Below are positions 15,057-24,250 of a DNA stretch of 26,990 nucleotides, in pieces (the first letter of the stretch is position 1; every line of letters starts with the position of its first letter). The notes below the pieces were generated by a model. It did not search any database, had not been told where the DNA came from, and worked only from the letters and a program-made list of their open reading frames with translations. The position numbers and the translations under genes were made by a program. Source of the stretch: Bacteroidota bacterium (GTDB lineage: Bacteria > Bacteroidota > Bacteroidia > Cytophagales > Cytophagaceae); contig JAEYZG010000003.1 of assembly GCA_023428135.1 (NCBI GenBank), positions 1-26,990 of the forward strand, written 5' to 3'.

Positions 15057-18000
15057 TTATTCTACAAGCTCCTTGTTTACAACTTCGGAAAGCTTTGCAA
15101 GAATTTGATCTTTGTTCCTACTCAGGAACCAGTGGTCACCAGGAACCACTTCCAGTTCAAACTCTGCAGTGGTCTGTTCTTCCCAACAAGCTACCTCATG
15201 TGCATGCACTACCTCATCCTTATCCGCTGCATATGCAGTGATCGGAATATCCAGTTTCCCATTTTCATGATACTGATAGTTCATGATTAATGGCATGTCT
15301 TTTCGCATTACCGGTAATATTTTTTTCAGGAACTCTACATCATCGATATAGCTCATTAGTGCCAGTAACCTCTCTTCTGAATTTGTAAAAACAGCAGTCT
15401 GACTGATTACATCACGTTCTTTCCATTTTTTTGTAAGCTGTGGAGCAATGGTACCTGATATAAATAATCGTATAGGACATTGACTATAGTTGGCTTTCAG
15501 ATGACGAATCAATTCATAACCCAGAATACCACCGAAGCTGTGTCCCATTATAATAAATGGTAAATCCAGGTATGGCTTTACTGCCTGAGCCATTTGTTCA
15601 ATCAGAAGCGGAACATCTTCAAAATATTCTTCGCTTATCCTGTTTTCCCGACCAGGAAGCTGAAATGCCATTATTTCCGTATTAGCTGGAGCATTGTATA
15701 AAAAATGACTGAACATAGAAGCTCCTGCTCCTACCGGATGTATACAAAAAATACGTGTATTGATTGGTTCATCATGAATATTTTTCTTTTTAACCAACCA
15801 GGCGTTTACAACTTCAATGTCAGCTTCTGCGCCGATCCCTGAGAGATCTTGTTCTGAATCGTCCGGAGAGCCGGAAACTTTATTCATTTCTGTCAGCAAT
15901 TGTACGGCAAGCTCTATGATGCTTGGCCCTTTTGCAATCTTCATCAATGGGAAATTGATCTCCAGTTTCTGCTGAATCCAATTGCGAAGCTGATTCAACA
16001 TCAGTGAGTCAAGCCCAATCTTTGAAACAGAAACATTGGTGTCAATGCGATCTACTGAAGTTCCTAAAATTTTCGCCAGAGCTTCTTTGATCTTTTCCTG
16101 CAGGAACAGCTGTTGTTCGGCACCTTCCATCGTCATGATCTGGTCTGCCAGGCCGGCACTTCCTTTTGTTCCGCCTTTTACTCCTGACTCTGCTTTGATG
16201 ATTTCTTCAAAACGGGGATCGTTCTGCAAATGGCCAAAGAAATCTTTGAATCGCTTCCAGTCAAGGTTTGCAGCCATTCTATAAGCCGGTTGCTGGATCA
16301 GGATGTTTTGTATTTTATCTGTAACTTGTTTCAGACTTAAGGGGAACCATCCCTGATTTGCCAATACCTTCAATACTTGTTCTCCCTCTTTAGACATTCC
16401 GGCATACATTCCCAACACCCCAAGGTTTACCGCACAGCCGGCTAGTCCACGTTGCTTGCGGTATTGGGCTAATTTGTCAAGGAAATTATTTGCAGCAGAA
16501 TAGTTGGACTGTCCCGGCAATCCAAAGATAGATGAGATCGATGACAGCATCAGGAAAAAGTCGATCGGAAGTCCTTCGGTTGCAAGATGAAAATTATAGG
16601 CTCCCATTACTTTCGGCATGTATACACTGTCGAAACGTTCTTTATCCATATTTTTGAAGGTAGCATCACGAAGCACTGCTGCACTGTGTATGATTCCCTT
16701 CAATACAGGCATGTCTAGTCTGATCTTTTTTATGATCGCCTGAACCTGTTCGTAATCGGCAATATCGGCATTGATCAACGCTACGTTCACACCTTGTTGT
16801 TTCATAGCTTCCACCGTCTGCCTATCGTAATCGGTTTTGCATCCGCTCCTGCTCACCAGCACCAGGTGACGGGCTCCTTTCTTCGTAAGCCAATGTGCCA
16901 GCTCAAGACCAAAACCGCTGGCCCCACCCGTTACAAGATAACTGGCTTCTGCATCCAGCGATAATTCCTTTTCAGGATATACGGTTACAGGCATGTCGTT
17001 CATTGAAACCACGAGCTTACCAATATGTATACCTTTGCTGAGCTGCTTTAATGCCTCTGATAATTGCTGGACAGGATAACTGTGAACATGCTCCGGCTTG
17101 ATCGATCCGTTTTTCAGAAGTGTTCCAATCTCGATGAATAATTTTTTACCGAGAACAGGTTTCTGCAACATCAGTCTGTCAAGGTCCACAGCGTGAAAAG
17201 AAAGGTTATTGCCAAATCGTTTGAGAGCCAATTTTGCATCTCGGTAAATGTCTGCCTTACCGATCTCTATAAACCTTCCGAAAGGAGCCATACATTTGAT
17301 GCTTTGACTGATCGCCTTTCCGGAAAGAGAATTCAGCACTATGTCTACTCCTTTCCCGTTGGTGTCTTTTAATATTTCTTCTGCAAACTGAAGACTTCTG
17401 GAATCATATACATATCGAATTCCCATGCTGTGAAGCAGCTGACGTTTTTCTTCCGTACCTGCTGTAGCGAAAATTTCTGCTCCCTGTAGTTTTGCGAGCT
17501 GAATCGCAGATAACCCAACACCGCCCGTAGCAGAATGAATAAGGACCTTCTCCCCTTCTGACAATCTGCCCAGATAGTCCAAGGAATAGTGGGCGGTCAG
17601 GTAGGTTACGGTGACAGCTGCGGCTTCCGTAAAAGACAGTTCTTCCGGTTTGTGAATCACGCAGCTTTCTCTTGTGAGTGTATATCCGGAAAACGATTCA
17701 GAAGCCCAGGCCAATACAGCATCTCCAACTTTAAAATCTTTCACCTCCGGACCTACTGCACTAACGATACCCGCACATTCCAATCCAAGCTGCTTCCCTG
17801 CTACTCCGCCTTCTGTTGCTTCATCGCTCAGCAAGCCCATTACATTCATGATATCTTTAAAATTCAATCCGGCAGCACGGACTTCGATTTCCACTTCATT
17901 GTCAACCGGTTTACTCCTATGGAATTTTCTAAACCGGATACTATCCATTATGCCATATTCGGCTACTACTGCACGGAATGCTGTCCCCTGAGCAGGAAGT

Positions 18001-21000
18001 GATACGGCAAACTTTTCTTCCGCTTCTGCCTCAAACACTGGTTTTAATTTCCGTTGATACATCTTATCCTTACGAAGCGCAATCTCAGGATTATGCTTTT
18101 TCTGATTTACACTTAATAACTTGTCGAGTGTTTCACACTCTAAACTTTCATGACCGTCACTCAGGTTGATCATGGTGATCGGAATGAAAGGGAATTCATT
18201 GATCATCACACGACCCAATCCATAAAGCGCTGCCTGACTTACTTCCGTGCGATCTTCTTTTTCTACGATTTCGGAATGCTGTGTGAGCAGGTATACCTTT
18301 GGTTCTGAGGACTGAGCCGTTATTGCCTTCAGAAGATTTAAGGTCGAAGCTGTAAGCTGCTCTTGTTGAAGCTTCAGTTGAGAAGAGGAAAGTTCTTTCT
18401 TTGATTCAAAGTCCAGGCCCCAGAAGCTTATTATTTTTTCATAACTGATCTTGTTATTCTGCAGATATGAAAAAACGCTTTCAAGGTCTCCAGGATTTAA
18501 TGGATTTGCACGAAGTTTGGAAGATATTCCATTTCCAAAGCGATCGCCTTTTCTTATAAGAAAAACATCCATGCCCTTTTGTTTCAAGAGGGTTTCGGTG
18601 TGTTTATACTTTCCCTGATTGTCAGCAAAAATCAGATAAGATTCTTTTTCTGGCTCGGGAGAAAGTTCTTCCGGAGAAAGATTATAAAGTTCCCAGTCGT
18701 ACTCGTACATTCCCTTATAAAGATCATTCTTCTGTTCTGATCTGGAACCCTCAATATATTTACAACTCAGCCCTCGTATTTCAGCCACCACCGATTCATC
18801 TTCATTGAGGATAATGTAATTTCCTCTCAGGTATTCGGCACTTGCCTCGGTCACATCAATATAGGTCCATACATGTTTGCCTGGCTTTTGATAGAAATGA
18901 TATTCCTCAATGTGCACCGGAAGGTAGATCCCGCGCTTTTCTTCTATTGTACTTTTTCTTGAAGCAAATAAAGTGTGAAGACATGCATCCAGCAGTGCCG
19001 GATGGAAGAAGAAAGCAGGTGCTTCGTATACCAGCGATTCGGGAAGACTTAATGCACTCAATACTTCATTAGGAGCAGTCCAGATCTTTTGTGCGCAACG
19101 GAAGGTTTCTCCGTAATTCAATCCCCCCTCTTTTAGCTCCATATAAAAATCGGGAATGGAGTTCGTTTCTTTCACTCTTTCCCGTACCTCAGTTAGAGAC
19201 AAGGATTTGGGTATTGTTGTTTCTCCTGATACGATCCTGCCTTTCGAATGGCGTATCCAGGAACCATCGTCACTGTATTTCGGTCGACTGCAGATGGTAT
19301 AGTTTCCTTCGTCGTTGGTAATTTCCAGTCTTACCTCCGGGGCCTCACCTTCTTCTGGCAAAAATAGCGCTGCTTCCAGGGTTATATCGGCCAGATAAGA
19401 AAAGTGTTCCTGACTGCTTTTTCCTACTTCCAGTGCTGCCTCAAGATGTCCTGTACCAGGGAATACAATTGTTCCTTCTACTTTATGATCGTCGAGAAAC
19501 AGGTGTGTTGATTTATTCAATGCAAAATCCCAGATCTCGTTAGCATCTCCAACAGCGGATTTTTTCTTTTGATCTATAAATGTAAACTCCTTACTTCCTG
19601 AGCGTTTCTGGCGATGTTCTTCTGTTTCGAACCAATATGACTGATGCTGCCACTGATAAGAAGGTGTTTTAATAAATCGTTTTTCTTTTCCAAAGAATTT
19701 TTCCCAGTCTACCTTATACCCCTGATTGTGAAGAAGCCCAAGTGAATATTGCATGGTCAGTTCTTCGTCTGAACCTCTGCGGAGAGAAGGAACAATCAGT
19801 CCTTGTTTGATCTTGTTCAGAGAGAATAATTCGTTCACTCCTACAGACAGGATCGGATGCGGTGCTATTTCCACAAACAGATCATATCCATCCTGGATCA
19901 TTTGCTGTACGGCATCGCTGAAAAATACAGTTTCCCGAACATTGCGGTACCAGTATTCGCTTACCAGATGCTCTCCGCTTTCCAGTTTTCCGCTGACAGT
20001 AGAGTACAACGGCTTTTCTGTTTTCTTAGGTTGTAAATGAAGCAGTGAATCGATCAGTTCCTCCTTGAGTGGTTCCATGTGGTGGCTATGGAAAGGAACG
20101 TTGACTTTCAGGTATCGGGTAAAAATATCTTTCTTCTGAAGCTGTGCATCTATGATCTCCAATGGCTCAACATCTCCCGCCAGTGCTACCATATTAGGTC
20201 CGTTGACTGCTGCTACAGACACAGTGGCCTCATGGCCTGCAATTGCTTTTAATGCCTCTTTATGAGAAAGACCTACTGCCAGCATTTTTCCTTTATCCGT
20301 AGCTTTATTCTGTCCACGGCTTCTGTGGTAGATCACTTCTACAGCCTGCTCTAGCGTTAGTGCTCCGGATGAATAGGCCGCAGCCACCTCTCCGATCGAA
20401 TGCCCCACATACCCATCTGCTTCCACGCCCCATGATTTCCATATTTCTGTAAGGCCTATCTGAATGGCCATTATAGCAGGCTGAGCGATCCGGGTATCAC
20501 TTATGCTCGAAGCAGCTTCATCTTTGCTCATCTCTTCAAGAAGCGACCATCCGGAAAGTTTTTTAAAAAGCGCTTCTATTTCAAGCACTACATTTCTGAA
20601 TATTTCAGAGCGTACAAGAAGCTCCTGGCCCATTGCGTGCCATTGAGGTCCCTGACCTGAATAAATAAAACCGATTTTAGGTTTTGCTCTTTTTTCTTTT
20701 TCAATTTGGCGGTAAACCATCACCGGTCTGGTTTCCTCTTTCAGAAAGGCTTCCAGACATGAAACAATTTCTTCTTTCGACCTTGCAGTGATGGTAAGTT
20801 TATGTTCAAGGGCTGTTTTTCTTAAAACACTTGTATAACAAATATCTTTAAATGAATCTGAGGTGCTTTGCAGATAAGGTATATATGCTTCTATATTAGC
20901 GGTCAGTGCCTCTTTGGTTTTCCCTGAAAGCATAAACAGATATGCCGATTCTCTTTCTACTGGTAAAGATTCTTTTTTTATTTCTTCAGCAGAATCATAC

Positions 21001-22310
21001 GATTCAAGAATTATATGTGCATTTGTACCGCCAGCTCCAAAAGAGTTTACGCCACCTAACAATGGCCCTTCTTTTTCTATTGTTTCCAACGACACCGGAA
21101 TTCTCAGACGATATTGATCAAATGGTATTTTGGGATTGGGTTTTTGAAAATGCAGATTAGGTGGGATCAGACGATTTTTTAATATAAGTGTTAACTTGAT
21201 CAACCCTGCTATTCCGGCAGCTGCTTCCAGGTGACCTATATTACTTTTTACAGATCCGATTACACAGGGATTGTCAGCACTTCGATCTTTTCCTATTACC
21301 TGACCGAAAGCCTTGGTTTCAATAGGATCGCCTACCGGAGTTCCGGTTCCGTGTGCTTCTACATATACTATTTCTGACGGGTCTATACCTGCATTGCCAT
21401 AAGCTGATTTCAACATCTCTACTTGTGCAGATACACTTGGTACTGTGAATCCCTCTTCAGTATGGCCATCAGAATTTACCGCAGATCCTTTTATGATGGC
21501 ATAAATCTGGTCTCCATCTGCTTGTGCTTTGGACAAAGGTTTTAATATGACGACTCCGGAACCTTCACTGCGAACATATCCGTTTGCACGGCTGTCAAAG
21601 GATTTACAGTACCCATCCGGAGAAAGAAAATTTCCTTTCGACATCATGATGGAAGATTCCGGACGTATGATCAGATTTACTCCTCCGGCAAGTGCCTGAT
21701 CGCTTTCCCCATTCCATATACTCTGACAGGCCAGGTGGACACATACCAGTGAAGAGGAACAAGCAGTATCGATCGTCATGCTTGGACCTTTCAGGTCGAA
21801 TACATAAGAAAGTCTGTTTGCGATTGCAGTAAGTGAAACGCCCATTGGTACATGCGGGCTGATATGATCTCTTTGGGCGGTAGATGCCTGGATATCCCAG
21901 TAATCGTTCATAAAGACCCCCATATAAACACCTGTACGTGAACCTGAAATGTTATCTAAAGGAATACCGGCATCTTCCATTGCCTCGTAACTGACCTCAA
22001 GGAGCAACCGTTGCTGTGGATCTATTCGCTGTGCTTCGTTTGGAAATATATTAAAAAAGCGTGCATCGAATTGGTCGATGTTGTTTAGAAAACCTCCCTT
22101 TTTTGCTTTTATTTTCCCTGCTTTGTTGGGATTCGGATCATAAAAAGAGTGTACATTCCATCTGTCTTCCGGTATATCTACAATAGCATCCCCTCCTCTT
22201 TTAAGGAACTCCCAGAATGACTTTGTATTTGTAATATTGCCAGGGAAGCGACAACCTATACCAGTGATCGCAATCGGTTCTTTTTTACCATTTGTGGTCA
22301 TAACATGCAT
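15057..22310 (-). CDS. Iterative highly reducing type I PKS/FAS: KS-AT-DH-ER-KR-ACP-TE
   Basis: A 2417-residue single-module synthase that should build and fully reduce an acyl chain. Domains, in residues: ketosynthase about 11-437 (DTACSSS with Cys184, His320 in VEAHGTG, His360 in SNIGH); acyltransferase about 545-870 (GHSIG with Ser638; VPFH at 738-741 in the specificity position, compatible with malonyl, not diagnostic); dehydratase about 925-1190 (His942 in HKVEGTIVFP, Asp1108 and His1112); a structural region about 1200-1430 too short for a C-methyltransferase; enoylreductase about 1445-1770 (HSATGGVGLSAIQLAK); ketoreductase about 1788-1975 (TGGASGFG, Ser1924, Tyr1937, Asn1941; Asp1882 in LRD suggests B type); carrier about 2068-2142 (GLDSL, Ser2102); thioesterase about 2185-2412 (GHSFG with Ser2258, His2393; Asp2363 or 2365). 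No loading module and no methyltransferase. The order equals that of animal fatty acid synthase. Met4 is an alternative start. Product unknown: a saturated or branched fatty acyl chain is inferred. Confidence 0.95.
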   Translation of the reverse strand: MHVMTTNGKKEPIAITGIGCRFPGNITNTKSFWEFLKRGGDAIVDIPEDRWNVHSFYDPNPNKAGKIKAKKGGFLNNIDQFDARFFNIFPNEAQRIDPQQRLLLEVSYEAMEDAGIPLDNISGSRTGVYMGVFMNDYWDIQASTAQRDHISPHVPMGVSLTAIANRLSYVFDLKGPSMTIDTACSSSLVCVHLACQSIWNGESDQALAGGVNLIIRPESSIMMSKGNFLSPDGYCKSFDSRANGYVRSEGSGVVILKPLSKAQADGDQIYAIIKGSAVNSDGHTEEGFTVPSVSAQVEMLKSAYGNAGIDPSEIVYVEAHGTGTPVGDPIETKAFGQVIGKDRSADNPCVIGSVKSNIGHLEAAAGIAGLIKLTLILKNRLIPPNLHFQKPNPKIPFDQYRLRIPVSLETIEKEGPLLGGVNSFGAGGTNAHIILESYDSAEEIKKESLPVERESAYLFMLSGKTKEALTANIEAYIPYLQSTSDSFKDICYTSVLRKTALEHKLTITARSKEEIVSCLEAFLKEETRPVMVYRQIEKEKRAKPKIGFIYSGQGPQWHAMGQELLVRSEIFRNVVLEIEALFKKLSGWSLLEEMSKDEAASSISDTRIAQPAIMAIQIGLTEIWKSWGVEADGYVGHSIGEVAAAYSSGALTLEQAVEVIYHRSRGQNKATDKGKMLAVGLSHKEALKAIAGHEATVSVAAVNGPNMVALAGDVEPLEIIDAQLQKKDIFTRYLKVNVPFHSHHMEPLKEELIDSLLHLQPKKTEKPLYSTVSGKLESGEHLVSEYWYRNVRETVFFSDAVQQMIQDGYDLFVEIAPHPILSVGVNELFSLNKIKQGLIVPSLRRGSDEELTMQYSLGLLHNQGYKVDWEKFFGKEKRFIKTPSYQWQHQSYWFETEEHRQKRSGSKEFTFIDQKKKSAVGDANEIWDFALNKSTHLFLDDHKVEGTIVFPGTGHLEAALEVGKSSQEHFSYLADITLEAALFLPEEGEAPEVRLEITNDEGNYTICSRPKYSDDGSWIRHSKGRIVSGETTIPKSLSLTEVRERVKETNSIPDFYMELKEGGLNYGETFRCAQKIWTAPNEVLSALSLPESLVYEAPAFFFHPALLDACLHTLFASRKSTIEEKRGIYLPVHIEEYHFYQKPGKHVWTYIDVTEASAEYLRGNYIILNEDESVVAEIRGLSCKYIEGSRSEQKNDLYKGMYEYDWELYNLSPEELSPEPEKESYLIFADNQGKYKHTETLLKQKGMDVFLIRKGDRFGNGISSKLRANPLNPGDLESVFSYLQNNKISYEKIISFWGLDFESKKELSSSQLKLQQEQLTASTLNLLKAITAQSSEPKVYLLTQHSEIVEKEDRTEVSQAALYGLGRVMINEFPFIPITMINLSDGHESLECETLDKLLSVNQKKHNPEIALRKDKMYQRKLKPVFEAEAEEKFAVSLPAQGTAFRAVVAEYGIMDSIRFRKFHRSKPVDNEVEIEVRAAGLNFKDIMNVMGLLSDEATEGGVAGKQLGLECAGIVSAVGPEVKDFKVGDAVLAWASESFSGYTLTRESCVIHKPEELSFTEAAAVTVTYLTAHYSLDYLGRLSEGEKVLIHSATGGVGLSAIQLAKLQGAEIFATAGTEEKRQLLHSMGIRYVYDSRSLQFAEEILKDTNGKGVDIVLNSLSGKAISQSIKCMAPFGRFIEIGKADIYRDAKLALKRFGNNLSFHAVDLDRLMLQKPVLGKKLFIEIGTLLKNGSIKPEHVHSYPVQQLSEALKQLSKGIHIGKLVVSMNDMPVTVYPEKELSLDAEASYLVTGGASGFGLELAHWLTKKGARHLVLVSRSGCKTDYDRQTVEAMKQQGVNVALINADIADYEQVQAIIKKIRLDMPVLKGIIHSAAVLRDATFKNMDKERFDSVYMPKVMGAYNFHLATEGLPIDFFLMLSSISSIFGLPGQSNYSAANNFLDKLAQYRKQRGLAGCAVNLGVLGMYAGMSKEGEQVLKVLANQGWFPLSLKQVTDKIQNILIQQPAYRMAANLDWKRFKDFFGHLQNDPRFEEIIKAESGVKGGTKGSAGLADQIMTMEGAEQQLFLQEKIKEALAKILGTSVDRIDTNVSVSKIGLDSLMLNQLRNWIQQKLEINFPLMKIAKGPSIIELAVQLLTEMNKVSGSPDDSEQDLSGIGAEADIEVVNAWLVKKKNIHDEPINTRIFCIHPVGAGASMFSHFLYNAPANTEIMAFQLPGRENRISEEYFEDVPLLIEQMAQAVKPYLDLPFIIMGHSFGGILGYELIRHLKANYSQCPIRLFISGTIAPQLTKKWKERDVISQTAVFTNSEERLLALMSYIDDVEFLKKILPVMRKDMPLIMNYQYHENGKLDIPITAYAADKDEVVHAHEVACWEEQTTAEFELEVVPGDHWFLSRNKDQILAKLSEVVNKELVE

Positions 22311-22641
22311 TTAAAAGTATTGATAAATAGATGATTACAAATCAGGCCCAAAAACAATTACTTTTGAAAAAAATAATGATATGTTATTGATTTTTACAAT
22401 CTAATCGTAGTTGAACGTTTATTTATCGTACCTGGCGGGGTGTTAGTCTTAGAATTTTTGTAAATGTATTAATATTTTACTTAGATCCTAGTGAGTGGTA
22501 ATATTTATTTAAAGATAATTCTTCTTTTTATAATTATTCCGGTACTTTAATACACTATAAAGTAATTTAAAGTATTAGTAATTAGTGGTTTTATGTTTTA
22601 TGTTTATTGGTAGAGAAAAGACTTAAAAAGTTGCTGATGCT
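22311..22641. other. Upstream region of the synthase gene
   Basis: AT-rich region that should hold the synthase promoter on the minus strand. I found no convincing gene, hairpin or TAnnTTTG element. The synthase operon therefore has no promoter that I can place from sequence. Confidence 0.5.
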
Positions 22642-22893
22642 TTAATTGAAAAAAAACGTTTGTAGAGCCTTTGCATTTTTTGATGAATTATACATTTCAA
22701 TAGAAGCGCCTCCTAACCATTTTTCATAGAATTGAACTGGAGTTGGAAAAAATCCTATAATCGAAAGGGGAATTAATGATCTGGTATTGAAAATTAAGTT
22801 GAAATTTATTTTGGGACTATCAGATCTTTCGCAAGGCTTACAATGACAAAGAAAGATACAACAGGCAATATACTTCTGCTTAAAGAATGTAGT
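22642..22893 (-). pseudogene. Possible gene remnant with protein-like frame
   Basis: An 83-codon minus-strand frame, open from stop to stop, has no start codon except one Met far inside, yet its second half reads like real protein: LIPLSIIGFFPTPVQFYEKW followed by LGGASIEMYNSS. The PTPVQ...LGG pattern resembles the N-terminus of PLP-dependent D-cysteine desulfhydrase/ACC deaminase proteins (FxPTPVQ-L-x-x-LGG), but the following residues do not match the expected KRDD. I regard it as a possible decayed fragment, with weak support. Confidence 0.3.
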
Positions 22894-23127
22894 TTACATT
22901 TATGAATTGCATATTGGGAGTAAAGAGGTACACATACTTAGGCTTATAAAGCAAAAAAAGGTTGAAGTTTAACTTTGTAAACAATTAAAAGGGGGGATTG
23001 TCTCCTATCTTCCTGTGGGACGCCTGAAGTATATTTACAATTCTAAAAACCGTGAGATCAATACAAGGCTACCAATTTGTCTGAATCAGGATTTTAAGAA
23101 AAACAGATTGTATTTCGATTCATTTTA
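22894..23127. other. AT-rich spacer before the hairpin cluster
   Basis: No gene or RNA is evident. A frame of 86 codons beginning at 23015 runs through this stretch and the hairpins that follow; because most of it is made by the hairpin repeat region I do not call it a gene. Confidence 0.5.
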
Positions 23128-23246
23128 CAATCCTGAAAGGATTGAATATTTATTTATAGAAAATAGATACAGCATTGATACGACCCCGTTTGGGGGCGTA
23201 TACTATTTTCCAGGTATTATCCATAAACATCGGACCTCTCGAGGTC
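23128..23246. repeat. Cluster of three short hairpins (dispersed Bacteroidota-type intergenic repeat)
   Basis: Three compact palindromes follow at about 50-bp spacing: CAATCCTgaaAGGATTG (23128-23144), TACGACCCCgtttGGGGGCGTA (23179-23200, one mismatch) and GACCTCtcGAGGTC (23233-23246). Each has a stem of six to nine pairs and a tiny loop. Clusters of this look are common between genes in Bacteroidota, where they give spurious short reading frames. The function is unknown; they may act in transcript ends or as non-autonomous mobile repeats. Confidence 0.65.
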
Positions 23247-23342
23247 TAACCTTCCTTCTGAAAAATCTGAAATAAACTGAGAATACATTAAACTATGTTT
23301 CTAAACTCCATACATAATATCAAAAATAAGCTTAATGTATAT

Positions 23343-23511
23343 TCAAATGAAATGTGTATATCCATTAGGCATCTCCCGAATGAGTATTTCAAAAGAAGGG
23401 ATCTCTCCTACCTGCAATTTTTGTAATAATTTATAGGTAAGAGCATTGGTCAGATTTCTGTTGCCACTTTATTTTGCGGTTTAGCAATCTGATGTGGTCT
23501 AAAATTGGCAT
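23343..23511 (-). pseudogene. Possible frameshifted small gene
   Basis: On the minus strand an ATG at 23511 opens 26 codons (MPILDHIRLLNRKIKWQQ...) to a stop at 23431-23433. A second frame, overlapping it, continues with protein-like sequence (NLTNALTYKLLQKLQVGEIP, then EILIREMPNGYTHFI) to a stop at 23343-23345. Joined by one frameshift the two would give a polypeptide of about 60 residues. The family is not recognised. It may be a decayed gene, or chance. Confidence 0.3.
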
Positions 23512-23516
23512 TTCCC

Positions 23517-23906
23517 TTAATAGGATTTAACAGTAAAAGTGGAAAGTCTTGACATAGAGAAGGCTCCTACCGCCATTGCCAGATCCCTTACAGCTACGTC
23601 AAAATAATGACCGCTTGTGATCAGGGATATTGCAATAAGAGTCAACCATGCTGCAACGATAAGTCCTCCTATTTGTGGTTTTACCAATACTATGACTCCT
23701 GCTATTATTTCAATGACTCCTACAATCATCATAAATATGTGAGGGGAAAAAGGCAACATGGTTTTAAGGCTTGGATTAAGATAATCTTCCCAGTGGGTAA
23801 GAATATTTGTGAACTTGTCAAGACCAGCAGCAATCGGTACTATTATATAAGTGAATTTTAATAAATTGAAAACAGTTCTTAGCGAGCTTGAATTAGATGT
23901 TACCAT
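23517..23906 (-). CDS. DoxX-like four-helix membrane protein
   Basis: A 129-residue integral membrane protein with about four hydrophobic helices: FNLLKFTYIIVPIAAGLDKF (about 13-32), HIFMMIVGVIEIIAGVIVLV (about 56-75), IGGLIVAAWLTLIAISLI (about 78-96) and a final one near 103-120. The arrangement and the FTYIIVPIAAGLDKFTNILTHW opening fit DoxX-like small proteins common in Bacteroidota, whose function is poorly known (some are tied to redox or thiosulfate metabolism). The start is preceded by A-rich sequence without Shine-Dalgarno. It stands alone in a gene-poor area. Confidence 0.7.
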   Translation of the reverse strand: MVTSNSSSLRTVFNLLKFTYIIVPIAAGLDKFTNILTHWEDYLNPSLKTMLPFSPHIFMMIVGVIEIIAGVIVLVKPQIGGLIVAAWLTLIAISLITSGHYFDVAVRDLAMAVGAFSMSRLSTFTVKSY

Positions 23907-23968
23907 TTTTATTTTTGTTTTGAGTTATACTTCATTAGAGTAACTGAACAAGAAAATGGTTACAAAAA

Positions 23969-24060
23969 AGTTTTAAATTTTAAGTAGTAAGTTTTAATAA
24001 GTAGGGCTATCTTAGTTTAAATTTTAAGTGGCAAGTTGCTATTCACAACTTACCACTTAA
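23969..24060. repeat. TTTTAAGT-type repeat with 15-bp inverted repeat
   Basis: The stretch begins with TTTTAAATTTTAAGTAGTAAGTTTT-like direct repeats, related to those at 8050-8080. It ends in an inverted repeat: TTAAGTGGCAAGTTG (24024-24038) with CAACTTACCACTTAA (24046-24060), one mismatch, seven-base loop. The hairpin starts 13 bp past the stop of the minus-strand DUF6496 gene and may end its transcript, though the following tract is only mildly U-rich. Confidence 0.6.
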
Positions 24061-24073
24061 GGCTTATCCCTTA

Positions 24074-24250
24074 TCACTTTTTTTTGGGTACTTTAGCTCC
24101 TTCTTTTCTGGCTTCAGAAAGTCCGATTGCTATTGCCTGTTTTCTGCTTTTTACAGGCTTTCTTGAACGCCCTGATTTGAGCTTGCCTTCTTTCATCTCT
24201 TTGATGTTTTCTTCGACTTTCTCCTGAGCTCTTTTTCCATATTTTGCCAT
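24074..24250 (-). CDS. DUF6496 small basic protein
   Basis: A 58-residue, strongly basic protein starting MAKYGKRAQEKVEENIKEMK and ending in the family pattern SRKQAIAIGLSEARKEGAKV-PKKK. The longer frame begins 22 codons upstream, but those residues are unlike the family, which normally starts at MxKYGxKA, so I chose the internal Met at 24248-24250. The SRKQAIAIGLSEARK helix with many lysines suggests nucleic acid binding, but no function is established that I know. A hairpin follows the stop. Confidence 0.85.
   Translation of the reverse strand: MAKYGKRAQEKVEENIKEMKEGKLKSGRSRKPVKSRKQAIAIGLSEARKEGAKVPKKK

Noticed and set aside
15057..22310. C-methyltransferase domain in the synthase between DH and ER
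   Set aside because: The 230-residue segment is too short for one and contains no SAM-binding glycine motif; it fits the structural part of a split ketoreductase.
23015..23275. An 86-codon plus-strand frame in the gene-poor region
   Set aside because: Most of it is produced by the three hairpin repeats and nearby repeat-like sequence, with no recognisable domain.
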